A stretch of 33,388 nt of DNA from Candidatus Gastranaerophilales bacterium (GTDB taxonomy: Bacteria > Cyanobacteriota > Vampirovibrionia > Gastranaerophilales > Gastranaerophilaceae). Position numbers and translations under genes: made by a program. The notes below the pieces were generated by a model. That model saw only the letters and a program-made list of their open reading frames with translations. It had not been told where the DNA came from and made no database searches. The stretch is from assembly GCA_944322975.1 (NCBI GenBank), contig CALUQS010000025.1:1-33388 (forward strand). The letters are read 5' to 3'. Below are positions 16,560 through 25,151 of the stretch, one piece after another; position 1 is the first letter of the stretch; each line of letters starts with the position of its first letter.

Positions 16560-18137
16560 ATGGCACAAGAAATATCAACAGCAGAAGAATGGCGTTTTCA
16601 GGTTAATCCCTGGATAGCAATGATTCCTATCATGTTGTCTATATTTATGTTTGCACTGGATGAAACTATATCTAACGTTGCACTGCCTCACATGGCAGGT
16701 TCATTTTCCGTAAGCCAGCACGAATCGACATGGATTATTACAAGCTATCTTGTCGCAAGCGGTGTTATAATTCCGACAGTTGACTTTTTTTGTAAATTGA
16801 TGGGAAGAAAGCAATATTTTTTGCTAAGTGTTGTAATTTTTACGGCAGCATCAATTCTTTGCGGAATATCAACCTCAATGCCGATGATGCTTGTATCCAG
16901 AATTTTGCAGGGGATTGGCGGCGGCGGAATTATGCCTATTGCGCAGGCAATAATTTTTGAAATTTTTCCGAAGGAAAAACTTCCTTCCGCTATGTCTGTA
17001 TTTGGTCTAGGTGTAGTACTTGCACCTATAATGGGGCCGGCTGTCGGCGGATGGATAACAGAAACTTACTCCTGGCCATGGATTTATTTTATAAATATTC
17101 CTTTTGGGATAATAACCTTCTATCTTTCAATGAAATACATAGAAGAACCTCCGTATTCCAAAAAACAATCCGGCGTAAAGATGGACTTTTCCGGTTTTAC
17201 TTTTATGGCATTATGGCTGTTGAGTCTGCAAATTGTACTTGAAAAAGGTAATGACAATGACTGGTTTAGCGCACCATGGATATGCAAATTGTTTACGTTT
17301 TCTATGATATGTTTAATTATTTTTATCCGGATACAAATCAAAAAGAATAAGACTAAAACAGGTTTAATAAACTTATCCATTTTAAGAAATAACAATTTTT
17401 TAATCGGGACAATGGGGCAAATTGTATTAATGGGGGTAATGATGGCCTCCTCATCAATTTTACCGTCAATGCTGCAGTCATTGATGGGGTATTCCGCTTT
17501 TATGAGCGGGATGTCAATGGTTCCGAGAGGCGCAGGCTGTCTGCTTGCTTCGGTTTTATCAGGTGTGCTTGTAATAAAACTGGGGGTTAAGCCTGTTGTT
17601 GTAATAGGGCTTGTTATCCTTGCAGCCGGCAGCCTTATGTTTGGCGAGATTAATACCTCTATTGCACTTGCTAACATTGCTATACCTAACTTTACTTTTG
17701 GGCTTGGTATGCTTTTGACGATGGTTCCTCTTTCTAACATCTCATGTGCAACCTTATCAAACAAAGATCAGACCAACGCTGCAGGATTGCAAAACCTTGT
17801 GAAAAACGTTGGTGCGGCAATCGGTACGTCAATAGCGACAACAATGATTTCCAGATTCTCACAAATACACCAGATGACCATGGTTAAGTTTTTAAATGAC
17901 GGAAACAACGTTTATATGGAACGGCTTAACGCAATGGCGTCTTCTTTTATGGCTCACAATATGGAATATCAAAATGCACTGCATATGGCGCAGGGACAGA
18001 TGTATAATATGCTTAAACAGCAGGCTACATTATGGGGGTATGTAGAAACATTCAGATATTTTGCGCTTGCAGTGGCGCTTATTTTACCTTTTGTATACTT
18101 GCTGCATGAAGACAAAAAGCCGAAAAAAAGCATTTAA
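16560..18137 (+). CDS. DHA2-family (EmrB/QacA-type) drug exporter
   Basis: The 525-residue protein has about 14 hydrophobic segments, as in the DHA2 branch of the major facilitator superfamily. Diagnostic motifs are LDETISNVALP in helix 1 (motif D1), GRKQYF after helix 2 (motif A, incomplete), and the antiporter motif GVVLAPIMGPAVGGWI in helix 5 (motif C). Such pumps expel lipophilic drugs using the proton gradient. In Gram-negatives EmrB works with a membrane-fusion protein (EmrA) and an outer-membrane channel, and neither is encoded next to it here. It is probably controlled by the adjacent MarR protein. The specific substrates are unknown. Confidence 0.92.
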   Translation: MAQEISTAEEWRFQVNPWIAMIPIMLSIFMFALDETISNVALPHMAGSFSVSQHESTWIITSYLVASGVIIPTVDFFCKLMGRKQYFLLSVVIFTAASILCGISTSMPMMLVSRILQGIGGGGIMPIAQAIIFEIFPKEKLPSAMSVFGLGVVLAPIMGPAVGGWITETYSWPWIYFINIPFGIITFYLSMKYIEEPPYSKKQSGVKMDFSGFTFMALWLLSLQIVLEKGNDNDWFSAPWICKLFTFSMICLIIFIRIQIKKNKTKTGLINLSILRNNNFLIGTMGQIVLMGVMMASSSILPSMLQSLMGYSAFMSGMSMVPRGAGCLLASVLSGVLVIKLGVKPVVVIGLVILAAGSLMFGEINTSIALANIAIPNFTFGLGMLLTMVPLSNISCATLSNKDQTNAAGLQNLVKNVGAAIGTSIATTMISRFSQIHQMTMVKFLNDGNNVYMERLNAMASSFMAHNMEYQNALHMAQGQMYNMLKQQATLWGYVETFRYFALAVALILPFVYLLHEDKKPKKSI

Positions 18138-18147
18138 ATTTTAAAAT

Positions 18148-19353
18148 TTAACCGGCCTCTTTTATATATTCTTCAAGCTCCATACAGTGTTCAAGCAAAT
18201 CATTATAAAGGTTATTTAAATAAAACTCAACTTCTCTTGCATCTTTAAGTTCAGGTTTTTTCCAGAAAAAGCTCTCTTTTACGTGGGAAAAAAAGTAGTC
18301 CTTAAAATTAACAATAGAGTCATATATTGCGGAATCAATATACCTTTTTGCCTCGCACAAATAAATAAACAAATCGCAAACCTGTGATTTTGCGGTTATG
18401 ATTCTGTTTATTGCAAGAGCGTTTTTGATTTTTATCAAATGATCCAGAATAATTTTGTATCTTGGCAAAAGCTCTTTTTTCTTTTGAGGGAGCTGCTTTT
18501 TAAAATACTCAAGTGTTGAATAATATCCTATTTCAACAAGCTTATCTCTTTCCTGCTGGGGAAGTGTAAACTGAACGGGCAATATGTGGTCTGTATCTAT
18601 TTTTACATAATCAAACTTATCCTTTGGTTGATACGTTTGTATAATATATTCCGTTGCAAAATTGGACATCGTAGCAAAAACCGCGTTCAAATACTCAACC
18701 GAATTTTTAACATCGGGCCAGTATTTCCCGCCTTCCAGCCTGAATTCAATAACCCTGCAATCTTTCGGACACAATATGTCGCAAATTCTCCACATAGGCC
18801 AGCTTTTCATAATATCGCCGTCTATTAAAACATTATTTTCAAACTCAAACGGTTCCAAAAGTCCCGGCAGTGAAGTTGAAATTCTTACGGCCTGTGCAAC
18901 CTCAAAATCAGGGGTTGTGTATTTGGAAAAAATATACGGGGTACAACCGTTTATATTAGTTGTTATTACAAAAAAATCTTTATCAATATCTTTGAAAGTT
19001 ACGGGTTTGTTTTTTCCTTTTTCGTATTTTTCTGCATAGAATTTTTTTTCAATCCCCGTACGAATCCAGTCCAGAAAATGTTCGCCTTTGCTTATGGCAA
19101 ATTTTTTTGTGATATCAAGCCTCACATCCCTGAACAAATCAAAGTTGACTTCTTTAAAAATTTCTTCAAACTCTTCAAAAGAATAGTCTAAAGACGCAAA
19201 AGCGGCAAAAACAGCCCCGACAGAGGAACCGGCAAAAGATTTTATGCTTATATTCATTTCCTTCATTGCGCGCAAAGCACCCAGATAAGCAAGCCCTCTT
19301 ATTGCTCCTCCGCCAAAAATGCAGAGATATTGTTTTGACCCTATTTTGCTCAA
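18148..19353 (-). CDS. Patatin-like phospholipase
   Basis: The 401-residue product starts with the patatin oxyanion loop GGGAIRG (14-20). The nucleophile elbow GSSVG follows (42-46, Ser44), and the catalytic dyad is completed by Asp178 in IDGD. No signal peptide is seen, so it probably acts on membrane lipids from the cytoplasm or is exported by another route. The C-terminal 170 residues are mostly helical and I do not recognise them. The start is TTG at 19351-19353 with AGGAG 5 bases upstream, which is convincing. It converges with the exporter gene (10 bp apart) and diverges from the GH13 gene. Confidence 0.88.
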   Translation of the reverse strand: MSKIGSKQYLCIFGGGAIRGLAYLGALRAMKEMNISIKSFAGSSVGAVFAAFASLDYSFEEFEEIFKEVNFDLFRDVRLDITKKFAISKGEHFLDWIRTGIEKKFYAEKYEKGKNKPVTFKDIDKDFFVITTNINGCTPYIFSKYTTPDFEVAQAVRISTSLPGLLEPFEFENNVLIDGDIMKSWPMWRICDILCPKDCRVIEFRLEGGKYWPDVKNSVEYLNAVFATMSNFATEYIIQTYQPKDKFDYVKIDTDHILPVQFTLPQQERDKLVEIGYYSTLEYFKKQLPQKKKELLPRYKIILDHLIKIKNALAINRIITAKSQVCDLFIYLCEAKRYIDSAIYDSIVNFKDYFFSHVKESFFWKKPELKDAREVEFYLNNLYNDLLEHCMELEEYIKEAG

Positions 19354-19423
19354 TTAAACTCCTTTGTGTTTGTTTTGTCTGTCAGTATGCCCGACCTGCC
19401 TTTTTTTATTAAACCATAAATTT

Positions 19424-19566
19424 TATACAAAAGTATAAACCCTGACAAATATCCCTCTGTTGGGGGATAAAACCATCTGATACAGCTTTTTATTATATTT
19501 TTGTATAAATCTGAAATTGTATAAAAAGATAAGATTTATTAATTTTATGTTCTTTTTGTTATACAA
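19424..19566. repeat. Four TTGTATA/TATACAA sites between divergent genes
   Basis: TATACAA occurs at 19424-19430 and 19560-19566, and TTGTATA at 19501-19507 and 19517-19523. The first lies in TTTATAC-AAAA-GTATAAA (19422-19439), a 7-bp-arm inverted repeat. The last lies in another, TTTTTGT-TAT-ACAAAAA. They could be regulator sites for the patatin or GH13 genes, but the AT-rich context makes chance matches likely. Confidence 0.3.
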
Positions 19567-19594
19567 AAAATTACGGGTGTAATAAAATAAAGCC

Positions 19595-21658
19595 ATGAAA
19601 AAATTAATAAGTTCACTACTCCTTGTTTCTTTTTTAGCCGCAAACACAGCATATGCGCAAAATACAGACGCAACAGCCCCTGCAAAATCTGCTGATAAAA
19701 AAGAAACCCAAACAGTTAATGTTCAATCAGCACAGTTTACTATCCCTGCAAAGTTAGAGGCAGAGATAAAAGCGTCTATTGTCCAAATATACGGAAAAGA
19801 TAACTGCAATGAAATTTATAACAAAATTCTTGAAATTGCACAACAGGCTGTAAAAAACCGTTCGGCAGAGCTTAAATCAAATGACATAAACCGCTCTCAG
19901 GACTGGTATAAAGATGAAATTATTTATATGTTTTATACAGACCAGTTCGGTGTGGCGAATACAGACAGCAAAAATACTTTTAAAGATACCGAAAGAATGT
20001 TCGGGTATCTTAAAGAGCTCGGTGTAACAACATTGTACATGCTGCCGTTTGCCGATTCGCCAATGCAGGATTCGGGGTTTGACGTAAAAAATCCCCGTGA
20101 TGTGCGCTCTGACCTTGGCGGGATGAAAGAGTTCAAAGATTTTATTACAAAAGCAAAAAAATCAGGGTTTAAAATAAAAGCGGATTTGGTATTGAACCAC
20201 TTTTCGCAGGAGCATGAATGGTTTAAAGATATTGAAAAAGGCGACCTTTCAAAACTTGATTATTTTGTAGTTACTGAGGAAATGCCTCTGTATAAAAAAT
20301 ATCAGGACGAAAAACTGGGCACGGTCGTTGAATACTTTGAAAAAGACGGCAGTGTTTCTAAAAGAAGGTTAATATTCCCTGAAAATACAGAAAACCACTG
20401 GCGTAAAGTTACAATCCAGGGGAAAGATTACTATTTTTATCACACTTTTTATCCCTTCCAGCTGGATATAAACTGGGAAAATCCCGAGGTTTTGTACTAT
20501 TGCCTTGAAACTATAAGCTACTGGTGTAATATGGGAATTGATATTTTCAGGATGGATGCAATCCCTTACCTGTCAAAGGAACCCGGCACCAATGCCGAAA
20601 ATCAACCCAAAACCCACGCAATTATAAGATTGCTCAGCAATTATATTCAGGCGACAGCGCCGTCTTCTGTAATACAGGTGGAGGCCTGCCAGCACCCGAA
20701 AGATATTTTGCCTTACTTTGGCAAAGAAAGAACCGTTGATATAAAATCCGCTGATAAAACTAAAAATATAAAACGTACGGATGAAGCTCAAATAGCTTAC
20801 CATTTTCCTTACATGCCGGCTATCTGGGCAAGTTTAATCACACAGGATAAAAAATATTTTATTCAAGCAAACAAAGAAACTCCGGCTATTCCTGAATCAG
20901 CAACCTGGGCCATGTTTTTGAGAGTTCATGATGAATTAACGCTTGAGATGGTAACTCCTGAAATCAGAGAAATTGTACATGACGGGCTGGTGAAAAAAGG
21001 TGCTGATTTTAGAAAAGGCTTTGGCGTAAGCGGGAGACTGGCTAACTTTTTAGACAACGACCCGGACAGAATCGAGCTTGCGTTTTCAATATTGCTTTCT
21101 TTGCCCGGAATACCGATTATCTATTACGGCGACGAAATAGGGGCAAGAAACAATTTCAAAAACGCAAAAGAAATTGAACAGGAACGAAAAGACCGGCAGA
21201 AAAAATCAAAAACAAAATCAAAATTGTTGAGCTACTTTGATTCCCGTGACATACACAGAGGCAACATACCTTATAAACTCTTCTACGGCTCTGCTAAAGA
21301 TTATTACGAATTTAACAGCAAAGTTTATAAAAAGGTAAAAAATCTTATCCATCTGAGAAGAGAATTGCCGGTTATGTCCAGAGGCCAGTTTATTTTGTTG
21401 AATACTAAGGAACCTGCAAATTTTGCATACATAAGAAAAGACAAGGACAAACAAATACTGGTTGTAAACAACCTTTCTGACAAAAAAATTACCGCAGAAA
21501 TTACTCTTCCTGTAGAAATTATATTGAAAAATAACGGGCATATAAGAGTTTTAAAAAACCTTGTAAACAATGATAATGTCTGGGTAAATCTGTCTTTAAA
21601 GAATAAAACAATGCACCTCAGGGTAAAACCGTACGGTGTGCTGTGGCTGGAACTTTAA
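19595..21658 (+). CDS. Secreted GH13 enzyme of the trehalose-synthase (TreS) type
   Basis: The 687-residue product has a signal peptide (MKKLISSLLLVSFLAANTAYAQ) and a helical extension to about residue 85. The GH13 barrel follows. Conserved regions: ADLVLNH (region I), nucleophile D321 in IFRMDAIPYL, acid/base E363 in IQVEACQ, and D446 in FLRVHDELTLEMVT. The runs PGTNAENQPKTH and VHDELTLEMVT closely recall trehalose synthase, which interconverts maltose and trehalose, rather than plain alpha-amylase. The usual FLRNHDE is FLRVHDE here, replacing the conserved Asn. A C-terminal beta-domain follows. Known TreS enzymes are usually cytoplasmic, so export is unusual. The exact reaction (isomerase, hydrolase or transferase) cannot be decided from sequence. 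Confidence 0.88.
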   Translation: MKKLISSLLLVSFLAANTAYAQNTDATAPAKSADKKETQTVNVQSAQFTIPAKLEAEIKASIVQIYGKDNCNEIYNKILEIAQQAVKNRSAELKSNDINRSQDWYKDEIIYMFYTDQFGVANTDSKNTFKDTERMFGYLKELGVTTLYMLPFADSPMQDSGFDVKNPRDVRSDLGGMKEFKDFITKAKKSGFKIKADLVLNHFSQEHEWFKDIEKGDLSKLDYFVVTEEMPLYKKYQDEKLGTVVEYFEKDGSVSKRRLIFPENTENHWRKVTIQGKDYYFYHTFYPFQLDINWENPEVLYYCLETISYWCNMGIDIFRMDAIPYLSKEPGTNAENQPKTHAIIRLLSNYIQATAPSSVIQVEACQHPKDILPYFGKERTVDIKSADKTKNIKRTDEAQIAYHFPYMPAIWASLITQDKKYFIQANKETPAIPESATWAMFLRVHDELTLEMVTPEIREIVHDGLVKKGADFRKGFGVSGRLANFLDNDPDRIELAFSILLSLPGIPIIYYGDEIGARNNFKNAKEIEQERKDRQKKSKTKSKLLSYFDSRDIHRGNIPYKLFYGSAKDYYEFNSKVYKKVKNLIHLRRELPVMSRGQFILLNTKEPANFAYIRKDKDKQILVVNNLSDKKITAEITLPVEIILKNNGHIRVLKNLVNNDNVWVNLSLKNKTMHLRVKPYGVLWLEL

Positions 21659-21660
21659 AT

Positions 21661-22056
21661 TTATAAACCGGTATTCAGATACATCATCCCGTAGTTTAAA
21701 TATGCTGCGAATGCTATCCATAAAATATACGGTGCAATCAGTGCCGCTGACATTTTTGATATCTTATAAAATTCGGCTGCGGTCATGAATGTAAAAATCA
21801 GCATAAAAATAATTATTACAAAACTCATTGTTATATTTTTTAAATAGAAAAAAGCCGGCACCCATGACAAATTCAATACCATTTGTATTGCAAAAAGAAA
21901 ATAACCGAGCTTTTTATCTTTGTCTGATTTTGTGTATATAAAAGTGAATAAAGACAAGAAAATCAGCACATACAAATATATCCAAGCCGGAGTAAAAATG
22001 CTGTCTGGAGGGGTAAAAGCGGGTTTGTTAAGCGATTCGTACCATATCATATCCAT
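21661..22056 (-). CDS. tspO: Short TspO/MBR-family membrane protein
   Basis: The 131-residue product has the TspO hallmarks WYESLNKPAFTPPDSIFTPAW, QMVLNLSWVPAFF and AAYLNYGMMYLN (only the first is slightly above motif size: WYESLNKP then FTPPDSIFTPAW). TspO proteins bind porphyrins and lipids and have five membrane helices in about 150-165 residues. This one begins at the loop after helix 1, so only four helices remain. An in-frame TAA lies two codons before the ATG, and no hydrophobic helix is encoded in the upstream frames I read. No clear ribosome-binding site is present. It may be truncated or a genuine short form. It converges with the GH13 gene, 2 bp apart. Confidence 0.85.
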   Translation of the reverse strand: MDMIWYESLNKPAFTPPDSIFTPAWIYLYVLIFLSLFTFIYTKSDKDKKLGYFLFAIQMVLNLSWVPAFFYLKNITMSFVIIIFMLIFTFMTAAEFYKISKMSAALIAPYILWIAFAAYLNYGMMYLNTGL

Positions 22057-22158
22057 AGTGTTTTAATTTTTGCATGTGTTTTCTAACTTAAAGATATGCC
22101 GGTGTTTAATCCGTAAAGATAGATTTTGGTATTAAATAAATTTGAACAAAATTTGTAA

Positions 22159-22172
22159 ATTTTATATAGTCA
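22159..22172 (-). repeat. Dispersed repeat, weak copy D
   Basis: On the minus strand this reads TGACTATATAAAAT, a 14-base match to copy A at 1577-1590. The flanks do not match, so it may be a degenerate copy or chance. It lies between ogt and tspO. Confidence 0.3.
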
Positions 22173-22224
22173 CGGGTTCTGCGGTTGACACCAGGTAGAT
22201 TTGTGCGTTGAAAAATTTTTTATT

Positions 22225-22749
22225 TCAATACACCTTCACCCCTTCAAGCTCAAGCAATTTAGCTTTTACATTTAGCCCGCCGGCGTATCCGGTCAACTTT
22301 CCGTCTGCTCCTATTACCCGGTGACAAGGAATAATTACAGAAATAGGATTGTGTCCTACAGCCGATCCCGCTGCTCTTGCAAACATTGTATTTTGTTTGT
22401 TTTCTTCAGAAAGTTTTTTTGCAAGTTCTCCGTAGGTTGTGACTGTTCCGTAAGGTATTTGACACAGCAGTTTCCATACTTTTTTTTGAAAATCAGTACC
22501 TGCCGGCGCAAGCGGGATTTCGTTTAAATCCGGTTTTTGACCGTTAAAGTAACGCTCAAGCCAGTCTTTTGTCTTTTTAAAAATTTTAAGGTTGCTGTCG
22601 CATTGCATTTTATCGCCTAATTTTGCGGCATAGTGTTTTTGTCCCTCCAGCCATAATCCGCAAAGACTTTGTCCGTCGCTGACAAGCAGAAATTCACCAA
22701 CAGGTGATGTATAATATGTTTTATAATAATTTTTAGTCTGATTTATCAT
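22225..22749 (-). CDS. ogt: Methylated-DNA-[protein]-cysteine S-methyltransferase
   Basis: The 174-residue product is a suicide repair enzyme that moves alkyl groups from O6-alkylguanine to its own cysteine. The active-site motif IPCHRVIG puts the acceptor at Cys142, and the downstream GYAGGLNVK segment and the helix-turn-helix region (TDFQKKVWKLL, GTVTTYGELAKKL) are typical. No Ada-type regulatory domain is present. It starts at the ATG at 22747-22749 without a clear ribosome-binding site, and is divergent from tag across only 40 bp, so the two alkylation-repair genes may share control. Confidence 0.94.
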   Translation of the reverse strand: MINQTKNYYKTYYTSPVGEFLLVSDGQSLCGLWLEGQKHYAAKLGDKMQCDSNLKIFKKTKDWLERYFNGQKPDLNEIPLAPAGTDFQKKVWKLLCQIPYGTVTTYGELAKKLSEENKQNTMFARAAGSAVGHNPISVIIPCHRVIGADGKLTGYAGGLNVKAKLLELEGVKVY

Positions 22750-22789
22750 AGTTTGTAATATTATATATGAAAAAAGGAGTTGTGTATTG

Positions 22790-23332
22790 ATGAAAAGGTG
22801 CAGCTGGGTTGATGAAAAATCAGAAATTTATAAAAAATATCATGATGAAGAATGGGGTACTCCGAAACACAACGACAGGGACTTGTTTGAGCTTTTGGTG
22901 CTGGAATCTTTTCAGGCGGGTTTGTCGTGGCTGACCGTGCTAAAAAAAAGAGAAAATTTTAAAAAAGCTTTTGATAATTTTGATGTTAAAAAAGTCGCAA
23001 ACTATGACGATACAAAGGTCAGCCAACTTTTGAAAAATGAAAAAATCATAAGAAGCAAAAATAAAATACTTTCAGCCATAAGTAATGCAAAAATTTTTAT
23101 TCAAATACAAAAAGAATTCGGCAGTTTTTCAAATTACATATGGGGCTTTACAAATAACAAAGTAATAAAAAATGATTTTGATATTCTTCCTGTAAGTACG
23201 GAGCTGTCAGACACAATTTCAAAAGACTTAAAAAAACGGGGTATGAAATATGTCGGGACTGTGATTATCTACTCTTATTTGCAGGCAATAGGTGTTGTCG
23301 ATGACCATGAAAAAGGTTGTTTCAGATATTGA
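22790..23332 (+). CDS. tag: DNA-3-methyladenine glycosylase I
   Basis: The 180-residue enzyme excises 3-methyladenine from alkylated DNA. The start MKRCSWV, then YHDEEWGTP, and LFELLVLESFQAGLSW are diagnostic. The zinc 'snap' residues are C4 and H18 at the N-terminus and H-x3-C in DHEKGC at the C-terminus. I use the ATG at 22790 (AAGGAG about 10 bases upstream) rather than the TTG one codon earlier. It is divergent from ogt. Confidence 0.95.
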   Translation: MKRCSWVDEKSEIYKKYHDEEWGTPKHNDRDLFELLVLESFQAGLSWLTVLKKRENFKKAFDNFDVKKVANYDDTKVSQLLKNEKIIRSKNKILSAISNAKIFIQIQKEFGSFSNYIWGFTNNKVIKNDFDILPVSTELSDTISKDLKKRGMKYVGTVIIYSYLQAIGVVDDHEKGCFRY

Positions 23333-23414
23333 TTGTGTACTTTGGGTGGAGGATTATAAAACTTCTTTTTAGTGTGTATAATTTTATTTATAGATTTACT
23401 GTCGGAGTTAAAAA

Positions 23415-23879
23415 ATGAGCAATATTTTAAAATGGAGTTTTAAAAATGCAATAATCGGAATGTTTGCGGCATTTGCTGTATTTGTTGTAATAGCTGCGTT
23501 TGCTGCACCGGCGCTTGCGTCTATGAAAGTTTTTGTTGTGTCTGATTTTTTGTATAATTTTTTGCATAAACTCTGCAAAATCCATGGTTCTTCGTTGTTT
23601 TTGATTTTAGGACACCCGATTGCTATTTGCTCAAGATGTGTAGGCGGTTATATTTCCGGTGCAATAACAATGTATGCTTATTTGCATAAATTTAAAATGA
23701 ACAAAATTATTTATATAATTATCGGAACGCTTGCTATTGGCGAAATTGCCGCAGAATACTTTAACTTGTTTGTGACAAACGATTTTATAAGATTAATTGA
23801 CGGTCTGTTTTTGGGCGCATTTGTTGCAATGACAATTATAAAATTGCTCGATTGGCTCGAAGGCAAAAAAGGATGGTAG
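23415..23879 (+). CDS. DUF2085-family membrane protein
   Basis: The 154-residue product has four or so membrane helices (about residues 10-33, 58-84, 96-113 and 125-145). The motif HPIAICSRCVGGYISG matches the ICxRCxGxY signature of the DUF2085 family, whose function is unknown. Conserved cysteines at the membrane face could bind metal or form a disulphide. CGGAG lies 8 bases before the ATG. A TATAAT at 23377-23382 may be its -10 box. It follows tag by 82 bp. Confidence 0.8.
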   Translation: MSNILKWSFKNAIIGMFAAFAVFVVIAAFAAPALASMKVFVVSDFLYNFLHKLCKIHGSSLFLILGHPIAICSRCVGGYISGAITMYAYLHKFKMNKIIYIIIGTLAIGEIAAEYFNLFVTNDFIRLIDGLFLGAFVAMTIIKLLDWLEGKKGW

Positions 23880-24248
23880 TGTTCAATAACAGCTCTATAC
23901 CCATGTTTTCGAGTTTTTGCCGATTGTTTTGCACAAACAAATTTGTTTTCAAATTTGTTAAAAAATTGTTACAAAAATCACGAAATATTAAGGTCTTAAT
24001 TTTACAAAAAGAACTCTATTTTTAAAAAAACAAATTCATTTTTTTATACTAATTAGACTTTAGAAGTATTCCATGAGTCAAAAAAAATGATATAATAAAA
24101 AAACAGAGAAGAATAAGTGTTCTTTCTACCCTTATAAAATTATGTAAAGATATTGTTAAAAATCGCTATTATACAGTCAATAAATTAAACAAAAAAGTTT
24201 TTAAATATACGTGTAGGAAATTTATGTAAGTAATGTCGGAGGAAAGAC
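23880..24248. other. 369-bp gene-free stretch: AT-rich hairpin, promoter and leader of the HEAT gene
   Basis: No gene is visible. A perfect 10-bp inverted repeat (AACAAATTTG, loop TTTT, CAAATTTGTT) lies at 23936-23959, without a proper T-run. A strong extended -10 lies at 24088-24096. The remaining roughly 145 bases would be an unusually long 5' leader, ending in a strong GGAGGA site. I saw no riboswitch class that I recognise in it. Confidence 0.55.
24088..24096 (+). promoter_or_regulatory. Extended -10 promoter of the HEAT-repeat gene
   Basis: TGATATAAT is a perfect extended -10 (TGn-TATAAT). No clear -35 box is seen 17 bp upstream, which extended -10 promoters can do without. The leader to the ATG would be about 145 bases. 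Confidence 0.6.
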
Positions 24249-25103
24249 ATGACAATTAGTGTGAACTCAAGAAAAAAACAAGCAAAAAAATCTTTTGATG
24301 AATTACTCAACGATTTGAGAACCAGCAATTCAGAAAAAGTTAGATACAATGCTGCTCGTATTCTTGGAGAAATAGGCGATTCACAAGCTGTAGAACCGCT
24401 TATTGATGTTCTTAAAAACGACAAAAACGGTTCTGTTCGTTTGTATGCTGCCAGAGCATTGGGCGAACTTGGTGATATCACTGCAACAAGACCGCTTATC
24501 GAATCTTTGAGAGAAGACCGTAACGTTGATGTTCGTGTACGTGCTGCACGTGCGTTGGGTCGTCTTGGCGGCAAAGAAGTTGTTGAACCGTTAGTTGAAG
24601 CATTAAATGACGAAAATCCGCAAGTTTGTATCACTGCTACCGATGCGTTGATTGAAATCGGTGATGTTGCCACAGATGCTTTAATCGAATCTTTAGACCA
24701 CGAAAAAGTTAATGTAAGATGCGATGCAACAAGAGCATTAGGCGAAATCGGCAACCCCAAAGCAGTTGATAAAATCATCACTATGCTGAACGATGAATGG
24801 GTAAATGTCAGAATTTATGCCGTAACTTCTTTAGGCAAACTAAATGACAAAAAAGCAGTTCCTGCTTTGATTGAAGTTATGCAAAACAAAAAAGAAAATG
24901 ATTTAGTCAGAGCCGGTGCAGCTGCTGCATTAGGCGTTTTGAGAGACCAAAGAGCATTGATGCCGTTGAGAGAACTCATTATGGCTGCTGATGAACTCGG
25001 TGAACTCGAAGATACAGCACTAAAATCATTCAAAAAAATCATGGCTGCCAACTGGCAAGCTATTCCGGGTGCAGCACCTCAAAAGAAAACAGCAGGTGTT
25101 TAA
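24249..25103 (+). CDS. HEAT-repeat protein (PBS-lyase-type repeats)
   Basis: The 284-residue product is built almost wholly of about eight 31-residue HEAT repeats with the pattern VRxxAARALGEIGDxxAVxPLIxxL. Examples begin near residues 32, 63, 94, 156 and 187. Such repeats form a helical solenoid for protein binding. The same repeat type occurs in cyanobacterial phycobilisome lyases and NblB, but no phycobiliprotein genes are nearby. There is no signal peptide and no enzymatic motif. A strong GGAGGA site, an extended -10 and GCT/CGT-rich codons (neighbours prefer AGA) suggest high expression. It has its own terminator. The partner is unknown. Confidence 0.88.
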   Translation: MTISVNSRKKQAKKSFDELLNDLRTSNSEKVRYNAARILGEIGDSQAVEPLIDVLKNDKNGSVRLYAARALGELGDITATRPLIESLREDRNVDVRVRAARALGRLGGKEVVEPLVEALNDENPQVCITATDALIEIGDVATDALIESLDHEKVNVRCDATRALGEIGNPKAVDKIITMLNDEWVNVRIYAVTSLGKLNDKKAVPALIEVMQNKKENDLVRAGAAAALGVLRDQRALMPLRELIMAADELGELEDTALKSFKKIMAANWQAIPGAAPQKKTAGV

Positions 25104-25151
25104 CCTGAATTAAGCAACCCGGTGTCCAACTGACATAAAACCAAAATTAAT

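Noticed and set aside
17120-17764. 214-codon open frame on the minus strand
   Set aside because: It lies wholly inside the well-supported exporter gene on the other strand, has no recognisable domain, and is a shadow of the membrane-protein codons.
23936-23959. 10-bp perfect inverted repeat after the DUF2085 gene as a terminator
   Set aside because: The stem is almost all A-T and no T-run follows on either strand, so terminator function is not supported.
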